Origin: Acidobacteriota bacterium
Lineage (GTDB): Bacteria > Acidobacteriota > Terriglobia > Terriglobales > Acidobacteriaceae
Direction of reading: 5' to 3'
DNA: 64,000 nt
Assembly (NCBI GenBank): GCA_031296105.1
Contig: JARLGJ010000063.1
Location: 1-64,000, forward strand
Shown in pieces: positions 56,805 through 64,000 of the stretch. A program made the position numbers and the translations under genes. Under the pieces are notes generated by a model that was given only the letters and a program-made list of their open reading frames with translations, was not told the DNA's origin and did no database searches. Numbering within the stretch: the stretch's first letter is position 1; each line of letters opens with the position of its first letter.

Positions 56805-57506
56805 CTACCGGCCGTCGGCTTGCTCCAAAAGAAGTTGTTCGGCCGGCCGGTCATGCGCGCGGAGCACATGGCGCACCGTACGCCCGCTGACCAGGTGGCA
56901 AACTTCTTCGGCCATGTTCTTTGCATGGTCGCCTGCACGCTCAAGTTCCTGCGCCATGCACAACACGTGAAAGCTGTCTGGACGGCGCAGGCCGTCTTCT
57001 GGCTCCAGGTGGCGGAAGGTGATGATGTTGCGGAGACGGTCGATTTCGCTATCGGCCCGCAGCACGCTGACCGCTTTATCCAGCGAGCGGTCGCGGAAGG
57101 CTGTCTCCACGTCTCCCAGCATTTTCTCCAACTGCGATCCCATGGCAGTAAAGTCGCGAACGTCCTCCGGCGCGAAGCTGGCCGCGGCGGTTTCCGCGCG
57201 GTTGGCAAAGCTGAGCAGCAGATCGCCGATGCGCTCCAGGGAGATGCCGAACTTCATGCAGGCCAGCAGCAGCCGGGCTTCCTCGTCGCCGACATGAGTG
57301 ATGGTGGTTGTCACCAGGTCATCGATATCGCGGTCGAGAGAGTCGAGGGCACGCTCATGTTCGCGAACCTCCTCCAGCAGCGCGCGCGCACTGGTGGCCA
57401 CGCCTTCCGCCGCCGCCGTAGCAGCGCGATGCGCAACGCGAAGAGCTTCGTAGGTGAGTTCCAGCAAATGCGAATTGCCGGCTGCGGGAGAGTTGGGCGC
57501 GCTCAT
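56805..57506 (-). CDS. Second PhoU-family protein
   Basis: A 233-residue helical protein with two PhoU-type repeats (ISLERIGDLLLSFANRAE and AQELERAGDHAKNMAEEVCHL). It differs clearly from the PhoU at 49979-50677. It lies between phoR and pstS and may be the one acting on PhoR. Start ATG 57506 with GGAG 8 nt upstream; the extra upstream codons are unlikely coding. Confidence 0.88.
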   Translation of the reverse strand: MSAPNSPAAGNSHLLELTYEALRVAHRAATAAAEGVATSARALLEEVREHERALDSLDRDIDDLVTTTITHVGDEEARLLLACMKFGISLERIGDLLLSFANRAETAAASFAPEDVRDFTAMGSQLEKMLGDVETAFRDRSLDKAVSVLRADSEIDRLRNIITFRHLEPEDGLRRPDSFHVLCMAQELERAGDHAKNMAEEVCHLVSGRTVRHVLRAHDRPAEQLLLEQADGR

Positions 57507-57665
57507 GACAAGGCTCCGAAAGCAGTGAACGCACGGCGGCAAAAAGTTGAGAGGCCGCCACTGAATAAGCCTGCGGCCTCTCAAGCCCCCAAGTTCATTG
57601 CCTGTAACTTAAACGCCCCGCGTTGCGGAAGGATGAGCGCAGAGTAAATATCCTGTAAATCGCGG

Positions 57666-59399
57666 TTATTCTTCCTCGCCGCTGCGCGCTTCCGGCAGGG
57701 TGAAGACAAACGTGGAACCGTGGTTCAACTCGCTCTCGGCCGAGATGGTGCCGCCGTGGGCGAGGATGATGTGTTTGGCGATGGCCAGACCAAGGCCGGT
57801 ACCGCCGCTCTCGCGCGAGCGTGCTTTGTCCACGCGGTAAAAGCGCTCGAAGAGGCGTGGCAGATGCTCACTGGCAATGCCGGGACCGAAGTCGCGGACA
57901 TAAAACTCGACGAAGCCCTCTACGTCGTGCGCGCCGATCAGAATGCGTCCGCCCGAGGCCGCATATTTACAGGCGTTATCGATGAAGTTGGAAAATACCT
58001 GGAAGACCACATCGCGATCGGCGGAAACCAGCTTCAGCGCCTCATTCACCACGTCCAGCGTCATGCCGCTCTCCGCGCGATGATCGCGGAAGTAATCCGA
58101 GGCGTCGCGCAACAACTCAGCGGGCGACACCGGGCGGCGATTCAGCTTCTTGTCGCCGGATTCGACACGCGCCAGGATCAGGAGATCCTCGGTAAGACGC
58201 GTCATGCGCGAGGCATTCTTGCGAATAATTTCCAGAAAATCGCGTTGCGTCTCTTCGGAGTTGACGCCCTCCAGAAGGGTCTCCGCGTAACCCTGGATCG
58301 AGGTCAGCGGCGTGCGCAGCTCGTGCGAGACGTTGGCGATAAAATCGCGGCGCGTGGTCTCGATCTTCTCCGCGTCGGTGAGATCGTGCAGCACCGCCAC
58401 CGAGCCGCCGCTAGGCATGGGCGCCACGGTGGCGGAGAAGATGCGTCCGGAGACGAAAGAAGTGACGCGAGCCGTGGTGGGCTGATGGTTGCGCGCCGCA
58501 TCCTGCACGGCGGAGAGAAAGCTGGGGTCGCGCACGGTTTGCACCACCGGCTGGCCGAGACGGACGCCGGTGGGCGTGAGCAATTCCATGCGGCGGTTGG
58601 CCCACTGCGCGCGCCCGTCGGGCGTAATGGCCACCACCGCCTCTTGCATTCCGTTGAGCACGGCCTCCAGTTCGCGACGGCTGGCTTCCAGTTCCTCAAA
58701 GCTTGCCTGGAGCTTGCGTGCCGTCGCATCCAGCGCCATGCCCACCTTGCCAAGCTCATCCTGGTGAAATTCAGCAAGGCGCGCCGAGTAGTCTCCCGCG
58801 GAAATTTTCGCGGCAAAGTCCAGAATTTTTTCCAGGCGTGCACTGGCGCCGCGCGAAGCCCAGATGGCAACAAGCAGCGCAATGACAAACGCCAGCGCCG
58901 AGGCATAGATGAGCGAGCGCCGCACCTTAAAGCCAGCCTCCGCAATGGCCGAGAGCGGCACGGCCAGGCGGACGGCGCCGCCGCGAACGGGCTGCGCCAG
59001 ATACAAAAAGTCCACGCCGAGCGTGTGGCTGTTGCGCGTATCCACGCCAGTGCGTCCGGCCAGCGCCTCCTGGAATTCGGGACGGCGGGCGTGATTTTCC
59101 ATGGTCTCGACATTGGCGCCGGAGTCGGCCAGGACCTGCCCCGTGTTGTCAATGACGGTGGCACGCGCGCCAGAGGCTTGCGAAACTGAAAGAACAATGG
59201 GAGAAACGTTTTCCGGAGTGAGGGGAACAGCAGCGATGCGCTGCGCCAGCAGCGCTGTCTCCTGCTGCAAGCTGCTTTGAATCTGCTCGCGCAAGGAGAC
59301 CCGCCACGCGTGAGTGATGGCAATGTCCAGGGTCAGCGTGGCAACGGCAATGACAAGAGCAAAAGCAAAAAACAGCTTGAAGAAAATCCGATTCGTCAC
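57666..59399 (-). CDS. phoR: Phosphate sensor histidine kinase PhoR
   Basis: A 577-residue kinase: N-terminal membrane helix, periplasmic domain (~30-155), second membrane helix (~167-185), HAMP (~190-245), PAS (~250-330), HisKA with NVSHELRTPLTSIQGYAETL (His is the phospho-acceptor) and HATPase with FIDNACKYAASGG, DFGPGIASEHLPRLFERFYR and GTGLGLAIAKHI. GTG 59399 overlaps the phoB stop (GTGA). The presence of a full periplasmic domain is longer than in E. coli PhoR. Confidence 0.92.
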   Translation of the reverse strand: MTNRIFFKLFFAFALVIAVATLTLDIAITHAWRVSLREQIQSSLQQETALLAQRIAAVPLTPENVSPIVLSVSQASGARATVIDNTGQVLADSGANVETMENHARRPEFQEALAGRTGVDTRNSHTLGVDFLYLAQPVRGGAVRLAVPLSAIAEAGFKVRRSLIYASALAFVIALLVAIWASRGASARLEKILDFAAKISAGDYSARLAEFHQDELGKVGMALDATARKLQASFEELEASRRELEAVLNGMQEAVVAITPDGRAQWANRRMELLTPTGVRLGQPVVQTVRDPSFLSAVQDAARNHQPTTARVTSFVSGRIFSATVAPMPSGGSVAVLHDLTDAEKIETTRRDFIANVSHELRTPLTSIQGYAETLLEGVNSEETQRDFLEIIRKNASRMTRLTEDLLILARVESGDKKLNRRPVSPAELLRDASDYFRDHRAESGMTLDVVNEALKLVSADRDVVFQVFSNFIDNACKYAASGGRILIGAHDVEGFVEFYVRDFGPGIASEHLPRLFERFYRVDKARSRESGGTGLGLAIAKHIILAHGGTISAESELNHGSTFVFTLPEARSGEEE

Positions 59400-60097
59400 T
59401 TTACGCTCTCGAAGCGATACCCAGCGCCACGCACCGTGCGCAGATACTGGGGTTCCTCGGCATCCTTTTCGATCTTCTCGCGGATGCGGCGCACATAGAC
59501 GTCCACCGAACGCGGCGTAACGTAGGCCGTGTCGCGCCAGACGGCGTCAAGCAACTGGTCGCGCGTAAAGACCCTTCCCGGATGCCGCGCCATGTACTCC
59601 AGCAGGCGGAACTCGGTTGCCGTAGTGGCCACGGTTTTTCCGCAAACCTTCAGAATCATGGCGCCGCTGTCGATTTCAATCTCGCCGGTGGTAATCACTT
59701 CAGGCGCTAGCGGGCGCTCAAAGCGGCGCAGCACGGCCTTGACCCGAGCCGTCAGTTCGCGCGGGCTGAAGGGCTTGCCCACGTAATCGTCGGCACCCAG
59801 TTCCAGGCCCAGCACGCGGTCGCTCTCACTGGTTTTGGCCGTGAGAAAGATAACCGGCGTCATGGCAATGGCCTGGTTCTGGCGAATGCGGCGGCACAGC
59901 TCAAAGCCGTCGCCCCCGGGGATCATGATGTCCAGCAGAAACAGCGCGGGCTTGTCGCGCTCCGCTTCGCCAATCACCAGTGGGGCTGCGGAAAAGATCC
60001 GTACGTTGAAACCGGCGGCCTCGAGATGGTGCTTGATCAGGCGCGCAATGTCGGCTTCATCCTCTACGACGTAAATGAGGGGTTTCATCGCCTTCAT
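59396..60097 (-). CDS. phoB: Phosphate-regulon response regulator PhoB
   Basis: A 233-residue OmpR-type regulator. Receiver: acidic pair VVEDEADI, phospho-acceptor Asp in LFLLDIMIPGGDG, Thr in FLTAKT and Lys in GKPFSPRE. The winged-helix domain (TATEFRLLEYMARHPGRVFTRDQ ... SVDVYVRRIREKI ... RTVRGAGYRFE) binds PHO boxes. Start ATG 60097 is preferred over ATG 60088; neither has a strong ribosome site. First gene of the phoBR pair. Confidence 0.94.
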   Translation of the reverse strand: MKAMKPLIYVVEDEADIARLIKHHLEAAGFNVRIFSAAPLVIGEAERDKPALFLLDIMIPGGDGFELCRRIRQNQAIAMTPVIFLTAKTSESDRVLGLELGADDYVGKPFSPRELTARVKAVLRRFERPLAPEVITTGEIEIDSGAMILKVCGKTVATTATEFRLLEYMARHPGRVFTRDQLLDAVWRDTAYVTPRSVDVYVRRIREKIEKDAEEPQYLRTVRGAGYRFESVK

Positions 60098-60204
60098 TGT
60101 ATTCAGCCACTCCCGCGGCGGGAACACCTGCCGCGCGCTTTTCACATGCTTGTAACATTTCAGACGATCCGGAGACGATTTGCAACCGGAATGCGTGTTC
60201 CCTG

Positions 60205-60248
60205 CAAAACCAATAGGGAGAGCCACTTGGCTCTCCCTATTGGTTTTG
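60205..60248. terminator. Long perfect inverted repeat, probable bidirectional terminator
   Basis: A 21-bp perfect stem with a 2-nt apex (60205-60225 with 60228-60248); arms contain ATAGGGAGAGCC with CAAAACC at the base, so T-tracts follow on either strand. It lies 15 nt past the cytochrome oxidase subunit IV gene and about 108 bp upstream of phoB. Confidence 0.75.
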
Positions 60249-60262
60249 CAACATAGCTCCGT

Positions 60263-60571
60263 TTAGCGGAATGGATTCACGTAGGAACTCCAACCGCGCG
60301 TCATGTAGTCGGAAAGCGTGAGGCCGACTAGCAGGCACAGGAAAAAGAGGGCCGCAACTACCACCATCTTCGTCATGGCCGAGCTGTAACGCAGTTCCAT
60401 AAAGAACAGCAGAACCAGCAGCGCCTTGGTAGTGGCAATGGCCAGAGCCACAACGGCGTTGAACGGTCCAAGGTCGAGTGTGGCCACGCCGACGGTGACC
60501 GCGGTAAGAATCAGCAAGGTGATCCAGACGGCGAAGAAAGTCTTTACGGTAGGGTGTGCGTGTGCGCTCAT
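60263..60571 (-). CDS. Cytochrome c oxidase subunit IV (caa3-type)
   Basis: A 102-residue protein with three hydrophobic helices (~10-30, 38-58, 68-88) and the family pattern FNAVVALAIATTKALLVLLFFMELRYSSAMTK. It is the small accessory subunit of caa3/bo3-type oxidases, last gene of the cta operon. Confidence 0.88.
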   Translation of the reverse strand: MSAHAHPTVKTFFAVWITLLILTAVTVGVATLDLGPFNAVVALAIATTKALLVLLFFMELRYSSAMTKMVVVAALFFLCLLVGLTLSDYMTRGWSSYVNPFR

Positions 60572-60584
60572 CGTCTCTTGTCTC

Positions 60585-61256
60585 CTACCCGTTGTGGTGA
60601 TGGCTGATCAGATAGAGCAGCGGGAAAAGGTAGATCCAGACCAGGTCAACAAAGTGCCAGTAGAGGCCTACCATCTCCACCGGCGTGTTGTACTCCGTGG
60701 AGAAACGTCCGCGCAGGTTGCTGATGAGCAGCCACAGCAACAGCCCGCCTCCGATGATCATGTGGAAGGCGTGCATGCCGGTCATGGCGAAGTACAGCGA
60801 AAAGAAGATCTGGACCTGGTTCGGGTCGAAGTTACCCTCGTGCTCGAAGTGGAAGTTCGCCCCCGGCACCTCGTGGTGCTCCCAGTGTCCGTGATACTCC
60901 ACGGCCTTGACCCCGAGGAAGGTAAATCCCAGCACCAGGGTGAGAATCAGGAACAGAGAGGTAAGCTTGCGATTGCCGAGCTTTGCCGAATGCACCGCCA
61001 GCACCATGGTAAGCGAGGAGCAGATGAGCACGGCGGTGTTGATGGCGCCGAGCTTGATCTCCATGGTCTGGCTGCCCGCCACCCAGGCGTTGAAGTAGTA
61101 CAGGCGGTAGATCAGATAGGCAGCGAACAGGCCGCCGAAAAACATGATCTCCGTCACCAGGAACAGCCACATGGCGAAGGTAGAGGAATCCTTCTGCTGC
61201 TCGAGGTCGGCAAAGTGATGCTTCAGGTTGTGTACCGCGGGCGTGCTATCCGGCAA
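60585..61256 (-). CDS. ctaE: Cytochrome c oxidase subunit III
   Basis: A 223-residue protein with five or more hydrophobic helices; [36 protein letters not shown] and [18 protein letters not shown] are diagnostic of subunit III. The only in-frame starts are TTG: AAAGGGGG lies 6 nt before TTG 61256 and adjoins TTG 61262, so 61256 is preferred. It overlaps ctaD by 11 nt. Confidence 0.93.
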   Translation of the reverse strand: MPDSTPAVHNLKHHFADLEQQKDSSTFAMWLFLVTEIMFFGGLFAAYLIYRLYYFNAWVAGSQTMEIKLGAINTAVLICSSLTMVLAVHSAKLGNRKLTSLFLILTLVLGFTFLGVKAVEYHGHWEHHEVPGANFHFEHEGNFDPNQVQIFFSLYFAMTGMHAFHMIIGGGLLLWLLISNLRGRFSTEYNTPVEMVGLYWHFVDLVWIYLFPLLYLISHHHNG

Positions 61257-62886
61257 CTTCAACCCCCTTTTGCGGCGAATCGATTTCGTCGTAGTTGTAG
61301 GCCTCCCAGGTGACCACTGGGGTCTCCTCGAAGTTGTAGGTAGGAGGCGGAGAAGCGGTCTGCCACTCGAGTCCGGCGGCGTTGAACGGGTTCGGCCCCG
61401 CGTCCTTGCCGTAACGCAGGCTCCAGGCGAAGTACAGCATCGGCAGCAGGAAACCGATGGCCAGAATTGATGCGCCCGCCGTGCTGAGAACGTTGAGCAC
61501 CTGGAACTCCGGCGGATACGCGTGGTAGCGGCGCGGCATGCCCAGGTACCCGAGCAGGAATTGCGGGAAGAACGTCAAATTGAAGCCGCAGAAGACAAGC
61601 AAACCGCTGATCTTGGCAGCAAATTCGGGATACATCTTGCCGGTAATCTTGGGCCACCAGAAATGCATTCCGGCCAGAAACGCGGTGACCGATGCGCCGA
61701 CCATCACATAGTGGAAGTGCGCCACCACAAAGTAGGTGTCCGTTACATGCAGATCGATGCCAACGGCTGCCAGGAAGACGCCCGTCAGCCCGCCCACCAT
61801 GAACAATCCGATGTAGGCGAAGACGTAGAGCAGCGGCGACGCAAACGTAATCGATCCTTTGTATAACGTGGCCGTCCAGTTAAAGACCTTCACCGCCGAG
61901 GGAATCGCCACGAAGAACGTAAGCAGCGAAAAGATCATGGCCGCGTAAGTGGAGATGCCCGCCACATACATGTGGTGCGCCCATACCAGGAAGCCCAGCA
62001 CGGCGATGGCGATGGATGACATGGCCACGAAGTCGTAACCGAACGGGCGCTTGCGCGCAAAGCAGGCAATGATTTCGCTGATAATGCCCATGCCGGGCAG
62101 CACCATGATGTACACCGCCGGGTGCGAATAGAACCAGAAGAGATGCTGGAAGAGCAGTGGGTCACCGCCCAGGCGCGCATCGAAGATGCCGAAGTGGAAG
62201 AGCCGTTCCAGGGCCACCAGCACAATCGTGATGGCCAGCACCGGCGTGCCCAGCACCATGATCACCGAGGCCGCGTAGTGCGCCCAGATGAACAGTGGCA
62301 AGCGTCGCCAGGTAAGTCCCGGGGCGCGCATCTTGTGCACGGTCACGATGATGTTCAGGCCGGTGAAGATGGATGAGAAGCCGGTGATGAACACGCCGAG
62401 AGCAGCCGAGACCACGTTTGTATTCGAGTAGGTGGTGGCGTAGGGCGTGTAGAAGGTCCAGCCGGTATCCAGGCCGCCGGTGAGAATGGCGTACAGGATG
62501 AAGCCGGCGCCAACAATGAAGATGTACCAGCTCGCCAGGTTCAGCTTTGGCATGGCCAGATCCTTGGCGCCAATCATCAGCGGCACCAGGAAGTTGCCAA
62601 GCACGGCCGGAACCGAGGGGATCAGGAACAGGAAGATCATCACCACGCCGTGCATCGTAAAGAGCTTGTTGTAGGTGTCGGCCAGAACGAGGTCGCCAGC
62701 CGGCGTCAACAGCTCCAAGCGAATCAGCATGGCAAAAATTCCACCGAGGAGGAAGAACACGGTGATCGAAGCCAGGTACAGCAGCCCGATGCGCTTATGA
62801 TCCGTCGTCAGCAGCCATGATTTGATGCTGTAGTCGGCGTTCAGATAGTTGGTCTTCTTCTCCGTGGAGAGGTTCGTCGTTTCCAT
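61246..62886 (-). CDS. ctaD: Cytochrome c oxidase subunit I
   Basis: A 546-residue haem-copper oxidase subunit with twelve hydrophobic helices. HHMYVAGI and [17 protein letters not shown] hold the CuB/haem ligands (His-Tyr pair in SHPAVY), FTMHGVVMI the haem a ligand, and HFHYVMVG another haem ligand pair. It reduces O2 to water while pumping protons. Start ATG 62886 with GAGGA 6 nt upstream. Confidence 0.96.
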   Translation of the reverse strand: METTNLSTEKKTNYLNADYSIKSWLLTTDHKRIGLLYLASITVFFLLGGIFAMLIRLELLTPAGDLVLADTYNKLFTMHGVVMIFLFLIPSVPAVLGNFLVPLMIGAKDLAMPKLNLASWYIFIVGAGFILYAILTGGLDTGWTFYTPYATTYSNTNVVSAALGVFITGFSSIFTGLNIIVTVHKMRAPGLTWRRLPLFIWAHYAASVIMVLGTPVLAITIVLVALERLFHFGIFDARLGGDPLLFQHLFWFYSHPAVYIMVLPGMGIISEIIACFARKRPFGYDFVAMSSIAIAVLGFLVWAHHMYVAGISTYAAMIFSLLTFFVAIPSAVKVFNWTATLYKGSITFASPLLYVFAYIGLFMVGGLTGVFLAAVGIDLHVTDTYFVVAHFHYVMVGASVTAFLAGMHFWWPKITGKMYPEFAAKISGLLVFCGFNLTFFPQFLLGYLGMPRRYHAYPPEFQVLNVLSTAGASILAIGFLLPMLYFAWSLRYGKDAGPNPFNAAGLEWQTASPPPTYNFEETPVVTWEAYNYDEIDSPQKGVEVAG

Positions 62887-62896
62887 CACTGTTCCT

Positions 62897-63970
62897 CTAC
62901 CTCCGCTCCGCAGGTTTGGCCGGAGCTGGAGCCGCGGCGGGCGGATTGGCCGTGGTGTCGCTCTTAGCGTCCGAGCCCTCGGCCTTCGGGGCCACCGGAT
63001 ATACTCCGTTGTTCGGTTCGCTCACCGGGATCGGCGCGTTCACCGTGCCGTTGCCCAGCGCCTTGATGTAAGCCACCAGCCCGATCACTTCCTCTTCGCT
63101 CAACTGTCCCTGGAAGGTGGGCATGATGTTTTTGAAGCCGCTGGCGATCTTCGAACCCGGATTCAGGATCGACTCGCGGATGTAGCTCTCATCGGCCTGC
63201 ACCGTGCGTCCGTCATCAAGCAGCACGGGATGCCCGAAGACGCCCACCAGATTCGGTCCGCGTCCAGCGGCATCCGTGCGATGGCACATGGAGCAGCCGT
63301 ACTGCTGGAAGCTCTTTTCCCCCGCCGAGGCCAGCGATCCATCCACGCCGCTGTTGGCCCACTTGTCGTAAGCCACGGCATCCATCACGATGATTTCGCC
63401 GATCATCCCCGAGTGCTGCGTGCCGCAATATTCGGCGCAGAACAGGTGGTAACGGCCCGGCTGCGTGGCGCGGAACCAGGTGGAGGTATAGCGGCCCGGC
63501 AGCACGTCGGCCTTGATGCGGAAGGCCGGCACATAAAAGCTGTGGATCACGTCCTGCGAGGTCATGATCATGCGCACATCTCGGCCCACTGGAACGTGCA
63601 GTTCGTTGATCTCGCGCGGTCCTTCGGTGTGCTGGAACTTCCACATCCACTGCTTGCCCACCAGATAGACTTCCATGGCGCCCTTGGGCGGACGGGTCTG
63701 CATGAAGAAGATCACCGCCGACCAGACAAAGATCACCATGACGATGGCCAGCGGCACGCCCGTCCAGAACAGTTCGAGCGCCGTGGAGCCGTGAATCTGC
63801 GTGGCATGTGGATTGCGTTCCTTCCGGTAGCGGATGGCGAAGAAAAGAATCACCGCCGAAACCAGAAAAGTAAAAAAGGCCGCAATCGCCACCAGGGCGA
63901 AGTACAGTGCATCTACGTGCCCGGCCATGCTGCTGCCGCGTGCCGGGAAAAGTGGCAGGTTTGACCACAT
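62897..63970 (-). CDS. ctaC: Cytochrome c oxidase subunit II with fused cytochrome c
   Basis: A 357-residue subunit. Two membrane helices (~22-48, 68-90) are followed by the CuA cupredoxin domain: ligands His in DVIHSFYVP and Cys/Cys/His/Met in [14 protein letters not shown]-terminal class I cytochrome c domain carries CSMCH and the axial Met in IMPTFQGQ. The fusion defines a caa3-type oxidase. The C-terminal ~45 residues are Pro/Ala-rich. First gene of the operon; the promoter lies at or beyond the window edge. Confidence 0.95.
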   Translation of the reverse strand: MWSNLPLFPARGSSMAGHVDALYFALVAIAAFFTFLVSAVILFFAIRYRKERNPHATQIHGSTALELFWTGVPLAIVMVIFVWSAVIFFMQTRPPKGAMEVYLVGKQWMWKFQHTEGPREINELHVPVGRDVRMIMTSQDVIHSFYVPAFRIKADVLPGRYTSTWFRATQPGRYHLFCAEYCGTQHSGMIGEIIVMDAVAYDKWANSGVDGSLASAGEKSFQQYGCSMCHRTDAAGRGPNLVGVFGHPVLLDDGRTVQADESYIRESILNPGSKIASGFKNIMPTFQGQLSEEEVIGLVAYIKALGNGTVNAPIPVSEPNNGVYPVAPKAEGSDAKSDTTANPPAAAPAPAKPAERR

Positions 63971-64000
63971 AGTTTCTTATGCCCGTCCTGTTCCGATGCG

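Overview
The window is high-GC bacterial chromosomal DNA, most likely from an acidobacterium (Acidobacteriota, probably the class Terriglobia). This placement is inferred from overall gene content, from dispersed palindromic intergenic repeats of the GGGGCTGAAGCCCC / GGCACGGCTAAAGCCGTGCC type, and from several small lineage-type membrane proteins. No rRNA is present to fix the taxonomy.

Region 1 (1-5.2 kb) holds the right-hand end of a phage-derived block: a truncated tail protein, a 764-residue tail protein, and a tightly overlapping lysis cassette (XhlA-like protein, glucosaminidase, small hydrophobic protein). It is followed by an AT-richer stretch with about 440 bp of apparently non-coding, hairpin-rich DNA and a two-gene module resembling HicB-HicA in reversed order. 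Region 2 (5.3-15.7 kb) carries an orphan two-lipoyl 2-oxoacid dehydrogenase E2. Next comes a regulatory cluster: an XRE repressor with a tandem operator candidate, a divergent small protein, and an overlapping zinc-ribbon / sigma-region-4-like pair. Then follow a trans-sulfuration PLP enzyme, an MltD-like transglycosylase with a long charged tail, an acidic-plus-lysine-rich histone-H1-like protein and PgeF.

Region 3 (15.8-34.5 kb) is mostly housekeeping: GTP-PEP carboxykinase, OPT transporter, hemolysin III, Mn-type SOD, an M24 peptidase operon, FetAB-type ABC exporter, VOC protein, MsrB, acetyl-CoA hydrolase/CoA-transferase, an active-looking diguanylate cyclase, phosphofructokinase, an SH3 lipoprotein and a DegT-type aminotransferase. 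Region 4 (34.7-45.2 kb) is a complete bidirectional NAD-linked [NiFe]-hydrogenase locus: hypF-C-D-E, a 400-bp leader, then hoxE-F-U-Y-H and the maturation protease, almost all with overlapping stop/start codons. hypA and hypB are not in the window.

Region 5 (45.4-49.9 kb) has a receiver protein without its phospho-acceptor Asp, a LolD-like ATPase, tRNA-Gly(GCC) and tRNA-Cys(GCA), a CcdC-like membrane protein, a methyltransferase, a zinc-ribbon membrane protein and a MerR regulator with a Cys-rich tail. Region 6 (50.0-60.1 kb, minus strand) is a full phosphate-starvation locus in transcription order phoB-phoR-phoU2-pstS-porin-pstC-pstA-pstB-phoU. pstS carries an in-frame TAG at codon 112. Region 7 (60.2-64.0 kb, minus strand) is a caa3-type cytochrome c oxidase operon ctaC-ctaD-ctaE-subunit IV.

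Together the genes describe an aerobic heterotroph with gluconeogenic and glycolytic control points, able to exchange electrons between H2 and NAD(H), and equipped for phosphate scavenging. The least explained parts are the phage/TA island at the left, the regulatory cluster at 7.0-9.1 kb, the lysine-rich protein pair at 11.0-14.0 kb and the interrupted pstS.
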